Assembly: GCF_038396675.1 (NCBI RefSeq)
Contig: NC_088921.1
Coordinates: forward strand, 26,786,001 to 26,850,000
Reading direction: 5' to 3'
DNA: 64,000 nucleotides
DNA from: Hydra vulgaris
Lineage: Eukaryota > Cnidaria > Hydrozoa > Anthoathecata > Hydridae
A program made the translations under genes and the position numbers. Shown in pieces: positions 10,569 through 22,389 of this stretch. Each line of letters begins with the position of its first letter. The first letter of the stretch is position 1. Under the pieces are notes generated by a model. The model had not been told where the DNA came from. It searched no databases and saw only the letters and a program-made list of their open reading frames with translations.

Positions 10569-12330
10569 CGAGATCTCGTATGAAACTGAGATAAAACCGA
10601 GATATTTTCGTACGAAACTAAGATAAAACCGAGATTTTTTCAAAAATGTAAGAACTATAAAAATAAACTGAAATTTTCCGAAAATTTGTGTTTTATAATT
10701 TTTTATTATTATTATATTAATGAACCTTAAGTTTTCTACATTTATCAAATAAACGTTGACTCGTGAAAAAACTTTTCAAAAGACTTAAGTCATTCAAAGT
10801 TGCAGCTGTCATTCTCTCCCGTTTCTTAGTACGGTGGTTGCTTGAAATTGAAAAATTTTGTTCACAACGAATCGATGATGACTTGATTAGTTTCAACGCA
10901 TTTTTTAACATGCATAACTTTTCCCATTTGAGTTACAGTCGTAAAGTAGCTGTTAAATTCATCAGCAGTCAAATCATTGACTCGGATTTGTTGTCGGGCA
11001 TTGGATTCTCTTTTTTTTCTAGGTGGGTTTTTGAGCTTTGAAACAAAGTTTGAAGTTGTTCGATGTTTTAAGGAAGCGAGAAGACGTAACTTAAGATCAT
11101 TGGGAGTCTTTTCGACTGTCTGATGAGCTTCAGATGCAATTTCCACAACACCAATACTGTCATCATTACTGGATGGAGTGAAAAAATGTTTAAGACAGAT
11201 TCTTTTCGTTTCTTCAATAATTTCTTTATTTGATGAGAGTAAGAATGGGGACACTTTCGGCTCTTTAAGAACTGCTGGATTGTTGAGAAACTTGACAAGA
11301 ATAACATTAAGATCAGAGGTCTTTTAAGAATCATTTCTTTAAGAATTATTTCAATTTCTTCAATCAAACGAGCACAAACTAAACTTTTCTTCGTTCGCAA
11401 TTCCTCTAACAAAAATTCTAATGCGCCTTCTGCAATGTTCAAATCATCATCATCGCTACTCATGGTATCCATAGCCATTTTACACGGTTGAAGAGTTGCT
11501 ACTAATTCAGGAATGATTGTCTCTAAATAATCAGGACAATCATGTCCAAATGATTTAAGAGTTTTTTTTTATAGCTGGGATCATGTCTTTGAAAGTTTTC
11601 AACACTTTCAATGTATTGTTCGATCGAGTATTGACATCAAGAACTAGCAATTTGAATTTAGTTCTAAGAGATTGAGTATTTTCTTTAAGCTCTTTGACTA
11701 ATTAAAGTGTAAATTTAATTTTTTTTACAATAGTTTGAACATCTTCGAGAGTTTTAGTACTAGACAATGCAGGGTCGTACTCAAATGCTTCCTCATCTTG
11801 CACGTTTTCTTCGTCAGAATTTGCTTTAGCTTTATTTTCGTCTTCATCTTCTTCTTTTTTTATTTCTAAACTAAGCACGCTTGGTGCGTTGCAAAAACTC
11901 TGAGATGTACATGCTAACATGTCACTCTCTGTATCTGATTCATCTTTGCTTTGGTCTGATAATAAATTCTTATTTGCTTGATTGATATCTCAACTCTCTC
12001 AACGTTTTTGGGGAGCTTCAACCTTTGTGTAATTTTCATTCAGCTTTTGCACCAATGGGTTCGCAATTTGGTTGAAGCTAAGTCCAATATTAGAAGCTAG
12101 CTTAACAAAATATCGTCAGTCAATGTTAGCTTTACATTAAAAAACAAGTCAACCATTTTTGAGCGAGACTGATGATGCGTTGATTTTTCGGATTTGTCAG
12201 CAGAAGGAACATGGCGATATTGATGGAACTTCCATAAATGCCGTAGACAACTTTTTTAATCTGGAGGGGAATGGCTAGAAAGAGTATGGGCGCAAATAAC
12301 ATGTCTCTTAACAATAAAACTCTTCGGAAC
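10569..12330 (-). pseudogene. hAT transposase, right copy (inverted relative to 1-1835)
   Basis: This is read on the minus strand from about 12330. A BED-like finger segment comes first (SCLRHLWKFHQYRHVPSADK in one frame), then LASNIGLSFNQIANPLVQKL (about 12110-12050), the acidic stretch 11920-11702, the helical part 11478-10862 and the dimerisation domain 10911-10717. Between 484 and 1687 of the left copy and this copy, positions correspond as x to 12404-x with no insertion or deletion, and every translated frame there is identical. A core segment of about 415 bases present at 31-446 is missing here near 11985. Shared frameshifts mean both derive from an already dead copy, or one from the other. 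The subterminal CTCGGTTTTATCT repeats recur at 10570-10640. Confidence 0.8.
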
Positions 12331-12714
12331 TCTGTAGTAATGCCTATACTGTATGTATTACACTAACTTTTTTAAATGTGATATCTTATAGGTTTTTGGA
12401 GTAATTTATTACTTAAAAATATTTTTAATAATATGACGTAAAATTCGGCCTTAAAATATGATATTTACGAATGCGTCCGTGATTCGGAAAATAATATATA
12501 GATCAGAAACAGTAAACAAAATTTGGCTACAAACTTTGAGTTTTATATAGTATAGGAATTTTATAAAACATTACAGCTGTTTGAAGATTTTTTTTCAAAA
12601 TTGTCTAAATACAGATTTTCTACCATCACTTCGGCTACAAAAATCATTGGCTATATCTATAATGTTAATGTTAATCAGTTTTTTTTGTGTGTATATTTAA
12701 CAACATACACCAGT

Positions 12715-14545
12715 TTAACCGTGCAGTTTAATATGGTTCCAAAATAGGTCAAATGAATATTTAGACCGAATAGATTTAAATATAATCAAAGTTCTTTCAA
12801 CAACTTTCTGACCTTCACTAGCCGAAAATGTAACCTTTTGCAAACTTTTTGATAAATTGTCTACCATGCATAAAATAGTCTTGCCCAATTCAATTCCAAA
12901 CAAGAAACGGAATTTTTCCATTTGTGCTGCAACTCCACCTATTTGAGCAACAACCTCACTGTCTTTTGTCTCAGATTTAGCTTCTTCCTAAGCAACTTGT
13001 AGAGCTTCATAGTTTTCAGAGATGGAATAAAATAATTCTGCACTTACCGTCCAGCGTGTAGGACAGATTATACAAATACCGGGTGTCCCAGGGAGAATAT
13101 TTTCTTTTATCTTTTTGAAAAGGCATTCACATTTGGGAGATGTTTTTATCAACTTTGTAATTTCATGAACAGTGTTCAGAGCATTTTTTATGATGCTGAT
13201 AGCTTTAAGTGTATCTTGTACTGCTAAGTTCAAAATGTAACCATAGCAATGGGAATATAGTGCTTTGGGTTCGAGGTCACTTGTTCTCTTTGCAACTCCA
13301 ACTTGTCATGACGCTGGCACCATCATAACATTGACCACGATAATTACTAATTGAAAGATTCATCCGCATAAGAACATCTTTGATAGTTACAGAAATACTT
13401 TCAGCAGATGTGTTTTTCATACTATAAAGTCCGACAAACACTTCATGCACTTCCAAGTCATCTTCATCTATATATCGCAAACAAATCACCATTTGCTCAG
13501 TGTTGGACTGATTTGTGGTTTCATTTACCATAATAGTAAACCATTTTCCAAAAATGTTGGATGTTATTTTTCTGAGTATAGTGAGACCCATTAATGCAGA
13601 ATTTCATTTTGGATAGCTGCACTCGTAAATTTATCTTGCGACTTTCTCATCTATTTAGTTAAAGCGGGATTATATTTGCTTCTGAGATTAAGTAACTGAG
13701 AAAAATTCGAATTAAATTCTTTATAATCTTTGTCTGTATTGTAATCACCGCGCAGAGCAATACCTTGTCTGGCGAGAAATTGAATATTCGTGATTATTAT
13801 TAACATTGCTCTATTTTCCATTTTTCCTGTGCATGAGTTTTGCTGAGAAGTTCACCAATATCTTTATTTGTTGAAGGAATAGTTTTAACATTCTCAATGG
13901 CTTCTCGATAAGAAAGAGTATTTTGGTGTTTCTGGAATTTTTGTAACCCTTTTTTCAATTAGAAAATCCAGTTTTTGTGAAAACACTCTTGCTGCATTTT
14001 GAAGATGATAAATTGTGCATTTCCATCAGCATACAATAATAGCATAAAACTGTATCGTTACATTTGTTGTAATGCAACCATAGAAACAGTTTGTACCATT
14101 GCGGACTATTACTTAGATGCTTTTTTTGGTAGACTGTAACAGTGGAGGCAGAGTTAACATCATTGTTGGCTGAATTAGTAATCAAAGAAGAAAAATTGAA
14201 GAAAGAACTAGAAAATGATGCCGAAGTAGCAGTGGATACAGAGCCAGCATAAGAAGAAGTAGTAGCAGCAGTATCATTGTTAGCAAGAGATGCAGTAGTA
14301 AAAGTACTGATAAAACCATTAGAACTCGAAGTATTATCTAAAAAAAATGCTGTAGTTACTGTAGTTTCAGGGCTAGAGGTAGAGGCGAAGTTAGGAGAAA
14401 TTGATGAGACGACAGTTCTTACATAGAAAGAAGTAATAGTGCGGTTGGCATCTGTCCCTTCCAAAATTTCCTTCAGTCGTTTATGACGCTTTCCTTCCGC
14501 ACCAGACAATTTTCGTTTTAAAGACATACCATTGAAGTAAATCAT
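12715..14545 (-). pseudogene. ZMYM1-like hAT transposase (TTF finger plus DUF4371 region), broken
   Basis: On the minus strand from the start MIYFNGMSLKRKLSG (14545) there is a Ser/Thr/Ala-rich N-terminus. A TTF-type zinc-finger segment follows (QWYKLFLWLHYNKCNDTVLC, YYCMLMEMHN, SVFTKTGFSN, to 13955). Frameshifts follow, then the RNase H-like core at 13591-13277 with FTIMVNETTNQSN, the family Asp replaced by Asn in VNE, and the typical RGQCYDGASVM. Next come 13233-12988 (PGICIICPTRWTVSAE) and 12921-12715 (RFLFGIELGKTILCMVDNLS). The C-terminal dimerisation domain is not found; the sequence stops near 12700. Domesticated ZMYM1-type host genes share this layout, but the breaks show that this copy is a dead transposon. 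Confidence 0.8.
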
Positions 14546-15002
14546 ATAATAGAATGCTACGTAATGTTACAATAATTATTAGAAACTTATTTAAATCTAA
14601 TTTGCAAACTGTAATTATTAAATAATAAATATTATCTAATAATATTTAAATTTAATAATTAAATTTATGAAACTTAAAACTCTAAATAAAAAAAGGAAAA
14701 TGCAAATTTATTTAAAAAAATCGCCTTACACGAACAAAGCAACTTTTTATTAGTTGTAGCAAGTTCAATACCACATCGTAACAAGTTCAAAACAACGAGT
14801 TCTTTTTTTTTATTCGAAAGGTAACGTAAAATTTACAGTTATTTACTTAAGTTTACATATTTGCGGCATTTTTATTTTTATTATTCATTTAATTGCGAAA
14901 TATTTTTTTATTGTTGTTTCGCAATTAAAGAAATTAGTTATAGATATTTAAATAACGAAGGTTATATAAATATTTTCAAATTGCTTATAGAAATATTATC
15001 AG

Positions 15003-15096
15003 AGGCGCAACAAATCGAAAAGTGGTAGTGGTGGTTGGGGGTGGGGGTGGTGAGGGCTATAGACCCCCCTTAGCCCCCAATTGTCTACGGCTATGA
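15003..15096. repeat. GC-rich terminal region of a hAT element
   Basis: This is a G/C-rich island in AT-rich DNA, reading CAGAGGCGCAAC at one side and, reversed, CATAGCCGTAGACAATTGG at the other, with GGGGGTGGGGGTGG and CCCCCCTTAGCCCCC inside. ZMYM-type hAT elements often have such GC-rich ends. It probably marks the 5' end of the minus-strand transposase at 12.7-14.5 kb. The opposite end was not found. Confidence 0.45.
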
Positions 15097-15664
15097 ATGA
15101 GTGTGAATTTGTTTTGTATTGTAGTCTGTTCGTTTAATAAGTTTTTCCTTCGCGCCGTCAGGACACAATGTGCATTCAACGTGAAACTTGTCATTTTTCG
15201 AAATTAGACAGTAGTTTTGCCATTTCAAATAAGTTCCTTTCGCAATTTTTCCATTTCAATATATGAATCTGTTCAGTTTTAAAAACCATTAAAGTTGCAG
15301 TTGCTATACCAAATGTATTAAACTAAAATAACTTTTTTATGAATAAATTTAATAAACACTTACTTTTTAGTTTAATAGCCTTTTTTATTTAATATATTTT
15401 TACATCTATTTATGCGACAAATCTCATTATCAACAGAATCGTAAATAAAAAAACATTGCACTGCAATTGCAACTTTTACGATTTATTTTACGATATTAGA
15501 ACTGAGAAACTTTTACGATATTAGAACTGAGATCACTGAAAAGTACGTGAAAAATAGTTCCTCGTGAGAAAATTTATGCTGAGGACTCTTGTTTACTCAA
15601 AAACGTTTTGACTCTCCTCTCATTAAAAAACGAAAGCTTAAATTTTGAAGGTTTTCAATAATTT

Positions 15665-15790
15665 TCAGTAATCTCGGTTTTTATCTTTTTGCAAATATTT
15701 TCTCGGTATTCCGAGACCGAGATTCCGAGGTAGAAAAATGACCGAGATTTCTGAGACCGAGATGTCCGAGACGAGCGAGAACTGAAATTA
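15665..15790. repeat. CCGAGAT-rich terminal repeats, likely outer end of the right hAT copy
   Basis: Many copies of CCGAGAT, CTCGG and CCGAGACGAG are packed into about 125 bases. The same words occur at 10555-10640, at the other side of the right hAT copy. This fits a single hAT element spanning about 10.55-15.79 kb into which the ZMYM1-like element was inserted. Confidence 0.45.
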
Positions 15791-17469
15791 TAGGTTTTAT
15801 CTAAAAATAATATTTATAAGGTTTTTTAACTAAACTATTTTATAAGCAAATAAATATATGATTGTGATATGAATATTTGGCAAAAATGTTTTAGGATTAT
15901 TTTGAGTTTTGAAATTTTAAAAACATAGATAAATAGGCAAATGTCATTTATATTGCTTTATTTTTATGTGTTGTTTTATAATAATGAATGTTTATTAAAC
16001 TTATATAAAGTTTTATATATTCACTCATACTTTTATCCAATCTATTTATGATATTATGTATTAAACGATATCTTTTATTTATGTATTAAACGATATCTTT
16101 ATTTTTTATATATTTTTTGTAAACATTCATTAAATTTTTTTTTTATACTATATATTCTTGAAACAACTTTGTAAAAATTATAAATTGTAACACGGTGCTC
16201 GGCGATAAGGCAAATAAATGCCTTCTTCTTGCTCCGGCCATTAACTTAATTGAAAATTTATGGAAACTGTTATATTTATTAAACGGCAAAATATAATGTT
16301 AGAAAAAAAAAATTTTCATCTTTTTCATCATTTTCATATGTGTATAAAATATTATCAAATTCCGAAAATAGTTTTTATTTTCAACAATACACCTTTTTAA
16401 ACTTGCCCTCAGAAACCGGTGGAAATTGCAAAAATTGCATGACTGGTATTAATACAAACCTAAAAATCTGTAGAGTATATTTTTATTAAAAGAAAGCGGC
16501 GAAATTTACAGAAGGCCAGAGTATGTTCGTATCAAGAAACCAAATTATTGGTGTGTTTTTTTAATGGCTTTGGCCATATACACGTATATAGCCAAAAAAG
16601 TTTTATCCACTCCTGCATATATACTGCATATATACAGGAGTGGATAAAAGCTTGAGAACTTTACCAACTACTCAGAAAATTATTTTGATCATTTTGAATT
16701 ATAGTGGCAAAGCGCGGCATGACCAAAACAGGCTGAAAACCAATATGGTAATAACCGACATTTTGGATGTGTCAAAACATTAATAAATATTAAATTTCCC
16801 AATTAACATTTAATTAATCTTCACCAAAATCTCAGGGATAGTAAATCATATCAAGTATATATTGCTCACAATACTGGAAATAACCTGGTTGCAACAATCA
16901 CTATGTTAGTGGCTGCCATCTTGAGTAACACAAGCCGTTAGGGTTGTGCTTTCACTCAACCTTATACTATCTTTAGTAATATGAAAGTTGTTATGCCACG
17001 TTAGTGTACGTGGTATAGATTTTGATCACAAAATGCTTACGGTTAGAATCCTCTATAATGGCTGTTGCCATCTTGGGTTAGTTTAAGCGCTATTTTATTC
17101 GCAACGATAAAAAATATATATAAAATATTGATTCCCCGTTAAAGTTGTATAAAAAAGAAAAAAATGGAGTTGAATCGACATATAATTTTATCAATTCGAA
17201 TAAAGGAGATAATTTTGTATTTGAATCTATTTTTATTTTTTTCAAAGCCATATCTGTTTAGTTTTATTGGATAATTTCGACCAGTGTGCGAAATGATATG
17301 ATGTGCAGTTCGACCCGGTTTTACTCTGTGTCTGAAAATTATACAGAATCATTTGATTAAACACATGTTTAAATAGAGTCTCACGTTTTTATTTCAATTT
17401 TTAAATTATCATTTTATGATGTTTATTATTCAGATATTTTGTATATTTTGATACTTAGTTGTGATTATT
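15791..17469. other. AT-rich stretch, one palindrome, no gene recognised
   Basis: No coding frame of note. A short direct duplication (TATGTATTAAACGATATCTTT, about 16050-16095, cited here by its first 20 bases only in part) and the palindrome described separately are the visible structures. Confidence 0.4.
16601..16649. repeat. 49-bp palindrome, possibly fused transposon ends
   Basis: TTTTATCCACTCCTGCATAT is mirrored by its reverse complement (one mismatch) across a nine-base loop. Just upstream, TTGGC and GCCAA bracket a second small inverted repeat (16570-16594). Two Tc1/mariner-type ends abutting head to head would look like this; no transposase lies nearby. Confidence 0.7.
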
Positions 17470-18036
17470 GATCGACCGAAACAGGAAAAAAGACGAAACC
17501 GAAATAAACCGAAATTTCGGGTACTCTAGTTCGGTATCAAAACCAAAACCAACAATTCTGCAAATATTTTATCTAAACCAAGACCAAGATTTCGGCTTGT
17601 CAAAATTAATTTTGTTAGAAAATTTTGTTTAAAAATGCAATTTTACATTTTTTTTTTTTGTTTTTGTTTTTTTATACGTGTATTTTTTGTACGTGTATAG
17701 TTAGAATTGATAAAACGCGTTTCTCAAATTGAGATTTATTACACAAATTGGCAATATAAGTCAATATTGAAGGTTAACTGGTGGATTTTCTCTTCAATAC
17801 AAGATTTTTCTTTTGATAAAATTCTCAAAATATTTATATGAAATTCTCAAAAACAACCATTTTTTTAGATTAGATAAAAATTTAAAATCTTACAAATTTT
17901 TCGGTTTTTGGTATATTTTTCAACCGAAATTTTGCTTTTTACCAAATTAATTGAAAGTACCGAAACCGAAATTTCGGTATCGATTCAAATGGAATTTTCG
18001 GGCGAAGTCGATGCCAAAACAGAGTTTAGGTCGATC
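17470..18036. mobile_element. Non-autonomous element with CCGAAATTTCGG ends (hAT-like MITE)
   Basis: The left end reads GATCGACCGAAAC (17470) and the right end GGTCGATC (18029-18036), an inverted pair. Just inside each end lies the palindrome CCGAAATTTCGG, along with further CCGAAAC words. The flanks contain TAGTTGTGAT (left) and TAGTTATGAT (right), a possible imperfect target duplication. It has no transposase: the 70-codon frame at 17908-18120 is chance. The class is inferred from the pattern of subterminal motifs. Confidence 0.5.
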
Positions 18037-19329
18037 GCTAGTTATGATGTAGTTGAAATCTTTATGTATAGATTATTTTTGTATCTTGAAAAGAGGAATT
18101 TAATACTAAAGATGCTGTAAATAGAATGCATGTTTCTTTTTATACAACCAAACTCTGTTGTCAGGTTAATTGAACTGGTGGTTGGCGTAAATAAAGTGAA
18201 GCGTACCGTGAAGTATATTAATAAAATAAAATTGTATTAAAAGAATTACATTGTAGTCGTATTTTCATGTTTTTGAAAGTCATTTAGTTTGCTCATTTAT
18301 ATGCATTTTATTTAAGTCATCAGTCTTGTAGGTTTTTGAACCCAAACCAAATTAATAAATTAAAATATATGAACCTGTAACTGCACCTAAACTATGTTAA
18401 ACCTATATAATTGCATCTCAAATATATAGAACTTATAACTATTTCTAAAATATAACCTTAAAATCAAATTAGAAACAGAGTTTTTTTTTATTGTATAATT
18501 TGTGATCAATCTTTTGTTAAAAGCATTTTGAGTCAATTGTTAAAGTAAATATATGAAATGTTGAAAATTAAATATTTTAAATTAAGGATTAATACAAAGG
18601 AATGCAAGTTTTAAAAAGACTTTTTACGTTTTTACGTGGAGCACTAGACCAAAATATTGAAAGTCAAGTTAGAAAGATGTGCTAAAAAAAGAAGTGGTAT
18701 GTTAAACTCTGAAAATGAGGTATGTGAAAGTCTGATAATGACAATGACCCACAACAATAAATTTAAACTTTATTTTATTTGAATGCAACCTGTATGATAG
18801 CAAATACTTTAATTTTTTTGATTAAAAATTTCTTATTTTTCTTTAATTTGGTTTCGCAACGCCTAAAAACGGCGTGAAATTGGCGTTTCTTATTGTGCTG
18901 GTTTGTCGACGAAAGACCGTCATAGAACCAATGAATATTTTGCAATGGTACCAGCACGGCACGCGAGCGTCGTGTAAAGTATATTAAGGAGATTTAGCAT
19001 ATGCGACGCGCGCGTTTGTTTTTTCAGTGAAAACCCTAAAAGTAGCCTGGTGACAAGTAATTTGATCTGTACCTTCGTTTTCACGTTGTTTAAAGAACGC
19101 TAAAAATGGCAGAGCATTTTGTCGACAAAAAGCTTTGTAATTCAAATATAAAAAACAACAACAATACAAACATCATTTTAAAGTTTTTCGTTTTTTTTAA
19201 TATTAGCTGTGTATAATATATTTATTTATTAACGTTTTTTCTGCCAAGCTAAGGTTCTTTGTAAATATTTTTAGGTTATCCATGTATTGGGATGATGAAA
19301 AAGTAAATACTCTCATCATCAGCATCAGA
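18037..19329. other. AT-rich sequence; left flank of the PIF/Harbinger element
   Basis: No gene recognised. A GC-richer patch at 18860-19090 (with GCGACGCGCGCG near 19003) may hold the left end of the Harbinger element, but I could not match it to an inverted copy on the right side. Confidence 0.35.
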
Positions 19330-19774
19330 ACTTAGAGGTGGCAATCATACAGAATCAGAAAGCTTAATAAAAGAATTATATAATATTTTTACAGATACTG
19401 AAAATAAAAATGACAATGAGTTACAACAGAAGAATCTTGTAAATGAAACTGAAAGAAATAAAGCAGTAGAAATGCAAACAGAGGCCATGGAAAGATTTGG
19501 CGAAACTCAAAAACGAAACAATGAAAACAATATGAGTCCAAAAAAAAAATTTGATATATTGAAGAGACAGTTCAGACACATTTGTGTTTCTTAAGAAAAA
19601 AAGGAATACGATAAAGAATATAAAAAACTAGAGAGAGAGCAAATTCCTCATGGACATGAACTTTGAAGACTACAATTTGAGATGTAACAACACCAAAACA
19701 ATGCGATGTTACAACAGATGCTTGCCATGATGGCTCAAAAGAACACTTTACTAAATGCGTTTTTGAATAAATGA
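19330..19774 (+). pseudogene. PIF/Harbinger accessory (Myb/SANT-like) protein, C-terminal remnant
   Basis: The plus-strand frame encodes a Glu/Asn/Gln-rich, coiled-coil-like sequence: ESLIKELYNIFTDTENKND, AVEMQTEAMERFGETQK, then after stops KKEYDKEYKKLEREQIPHG, and a Gln/Met-rich tail ending LLNAFLNK. Harbinger elements carry a second gene next to and opposite the transposase, encoding a DNA-binding partner with such a tail. The position directly facing the transposase on the minus strand supports this. The Myb/SANT DNA-binding part is not visible, and in-frame stops (about 19593 and 19665) show it is dead. Confidence 0.55.
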
Positions 19775-19905
19775 TAAACTTGTTTTGAAAAATTACAGTA
19801 GAAACTATTTATATTAGTTTTTATGTTTTAAACAGCTATTGCTATTATTCTAATATATTACATTTTTTGATATCGTGTTTAAAATAAAAGCTACAATAAA
19901 CTGTT

Positions 19906-20901
19906 TTATAAAGAAAAGTATTCTTGAAATGTTGGAGGTTTACAATCAAAACATTCTGACACTATATTTCCATAGAGGCATGTATAAGCATTTTGTAATA
20001 ATGCACATGTAAAGTATATTTTCCCTACTTTCTGCATTTTTTGAAAATCCGCAGTAGTTATCAATAAGCCCAAATAACCATTTAACTGATACACGATCTT
20101 CACTAATAGCCTTATTATAAGCATGCTGGTCTCGTGTTATGTACACAAAGGTTGTGCATTGAACCAAACATTGTTTTTCAATAAAACTAACACCCCAGAC
20201 TCATACAACATAGTAGCATCATGTTTTCTTCTTTCGTATGGCCCAGCAAAATTGCCCACCAAACCGTTAGGCAATACTAAACTTTGATATCTGAGAACAT
20301 GTTTTTTTTTTGTGGCCATTATAAACAACTCTCTGATCAACTTGAGGTCTAGCGATCCTTCAAACTATAACATTGATAAATCCGAAACAGTTATTTGTTG
20401 GAGATCCTTTTTGGTAAATGGCATCACAGTATTCTTTCAGTTTCTGAAGTAGGAGGATAGGTTGATTCCAATTGTTAAGTCTATGACAGTGGGTTTCATA
20501 GATGAAATCATTTACTTGAAAATAAGGCATATCTCTGTAGGGTTTGTACCAAAAAAAGATGCTACATCCGTGTATCTACGCAGAAAAGCAAGTCGTTTTA
20601 GCAAAGCACAAAGTTCTTCTTGATCACTGCATATAGTTTTCTGCGAGGTTATAATTTTTTCTTGTATTCCAAAAATAAGAACTAGGGTGGCGAGATCGTT
20701 CTTCTTGAAATAAAAATCGACTTGACATTGTGCATCACCCTAAGTGTTAATATCAAACTTGTCATATTTTCAATATGGATATGACTCGCGAGACTCGTTA
20801 AACTCATTTAAAATTATATATTTTTCATCATCTATCAAATCGTCGGCGTAACTTAAAAGAATTAAATCTCGTATGGATTTCAAACTGTAGTTGGCCGCCA
20901 T
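19906..20901 (-). pseudogene. PIF/Harbinger transposase, frameshifted
   Basis: On the minus strand from MAANYSLKSIRDLILLSYAD (20901) it continues with the N-terminal region (KYDKFDINT, GDAQCQVDFYFKKNDLATL, EELCALLKRLAFLRRYTDV). The DDE_Tnp_4 domain follows: ARPQVDQR and VVYNGHKKK in one frame, then RYQSLVLPNGLVGNFAGPYE with RRKHDATMLYESGVL (second Asp), VSVKWLFG (Glu expected nearby, here VKWLFG for the usual VEWLFG), and KIYFTCALLQNAYTCLYGNI to FQEYFSL at 19906. The residue corresponding to the third acidic position appears as Lys, the first Asp context is destroyed by a stop, and there are at least three frameshifts. It is close to family length (about 330 residues). Confidence 0.8.
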
Positions 20902-22379
20902 ATTTGTTAATAATTTTTAAAACGCGTATTGTACAACAAATATTAAATGGTTATAGTCAGAAGGCGCATTAGTAACGCAACACCGTTGTCAAATGAAGTC
21001 CGCGTCTCGTTGCTAAATCTCGATATTTTGTTGACGGCGATAATACGGTGGTCTAACGAAAGCATGTTCGTTGAGGTTCTGCCGACACAATGATAGGCTA
21101 TTATTGACTTTTGGATGAAGGACCGTCGTATAATCGATGAGCAAAACGCAGCAGTAAAAAACTTTTGATAAACTCATGTTTGCTGGGTATTCTTTGCGAT
21201 GTCCAACTCATATTTTCAGGAGTTTGGTAAATTCGATATTATACCAATAGACCCAGCAAAGTGTAGATATACCAACTGAATCAAATAGGCATAGGCGCAG
21301 TGACTGTTTATACATCCACTGAGGGTTTGGGTTTGGGCAGGTAGTCTTTATATCAAAAGATTACTTTTTTATGCTTGCGGACCTTAAGCATACCGTTTTA
21401 AAAAGAGTTAAACAAGACGTCACTGACAAAGAATTGGTTTGTTCGATATCCACTTTTTAATAATATGAGTTGTTGTTCTTTTTATTAATATGAGTTGTTG
21501 TTCTAAAAAATATATAGAATTGGCATTGCTTATCGAAACTTACAGATCTTATTTGGTGAAATTTGGTCAGAAAGAATATGTTGACATCAATAGAATATGT
21601 TGATATCGAAGACAACTACTTTCTGCAAATAAAGAAAAATTACACAAGTACAAGTATTATTTAGAAAAAAACAATACACTTGTACAAGTTTATAAAGAAT
21701 ACTTTTGCATCACACTGAGCGTTTTTTTATAATTTTAAAAATTGAGGTTACATTCGTTAGTTCGTTTTTACAATATAATGAGAGTAGATAAAAATTAATA
21801 AAATTTATAAAGTAAGCAAATACTACTACCATTTGAAAAACTAGGTATCTGAAAGTAGGTCAGTAAGATCTTATTGTCAGACTAGTGTAAACACTAGTGT
21901 AAACTAACAGACTAATGTAAATACTAGTGTAAACAAAATATTAGGATATAACATAACAACTATTACAACATAATAAAATTAAATATATATAAACATATCT
22001 CTTTGTAGTATAGCTAATAAAATTTAATAAATATTACCATAATACAACTTTTAAAGCCAAATTTTGATAATATGTGGAAGTAAAAAATTTTTTAGCTTAA
22101 TTTTAGCTTAAAAAGATGCAAAGAAGTAGTACAATTTTATTCCAAAAATGGGGTGCACAATAAACAATGCAAATTTGGTAAAATTTGTTCAACAAAAAGG
22201 CTCATATAGAAGGTTGGTGTTTCTTAGAAAGTATTTATTCGTAGGTTTCAAGGTAAATTGATCATTAAAAATGTTAGAAGAAAGATTAGTTTTACATACA
22301 TAAACAACGCATAAAATATAAAAAATATTAAGTTCGTAAATGTTAAGTGTTTTCTTTTTAGAAAAAAGTTGTTTAAAAA
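20902..22379. other. AT-rich stretch with small tandem repeats
   Basis: A 26-base direct duplication (AATATGAGTTGTTGTTCT core, 21460-21505) and a short array of ACTAGTGTAAAC words (21885-21940) are present. A small transposon-protein remnant at 21590-21740 is listed separately. Otherwise nothing is recognised. Confidence 0.45.
21590..21740 (+). pseudogene. Fragment of an unclassified transposon protein
   Basis: The short frame EYVDIEDNYFLQIKK and, shortly after, VYKEYFCITLSVF resemble the minus-strand fragment at 42.96-43.25 kb in both bases and order. Both copies carry the DNA words TATGTTGATATC, ACAACTACTTTCTGCA and TCACACTGAGCGTTTTTT. In related animal proteins these parts flank a Cys-rich motif and a VCK..F..TL segment. 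I cannot name the superfamily. This copy is too short to function. Confidence 0.35.
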
Positions 22380-22389
22380 GAGAAAAACA

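Noticed and set aside
12715-14545. A domesticated ZMYM1-like host gene
   Set aside because: Stops, frameshifts, missing C-terminus and a hAT-type GC-rich end nearby point to a dead transposon.
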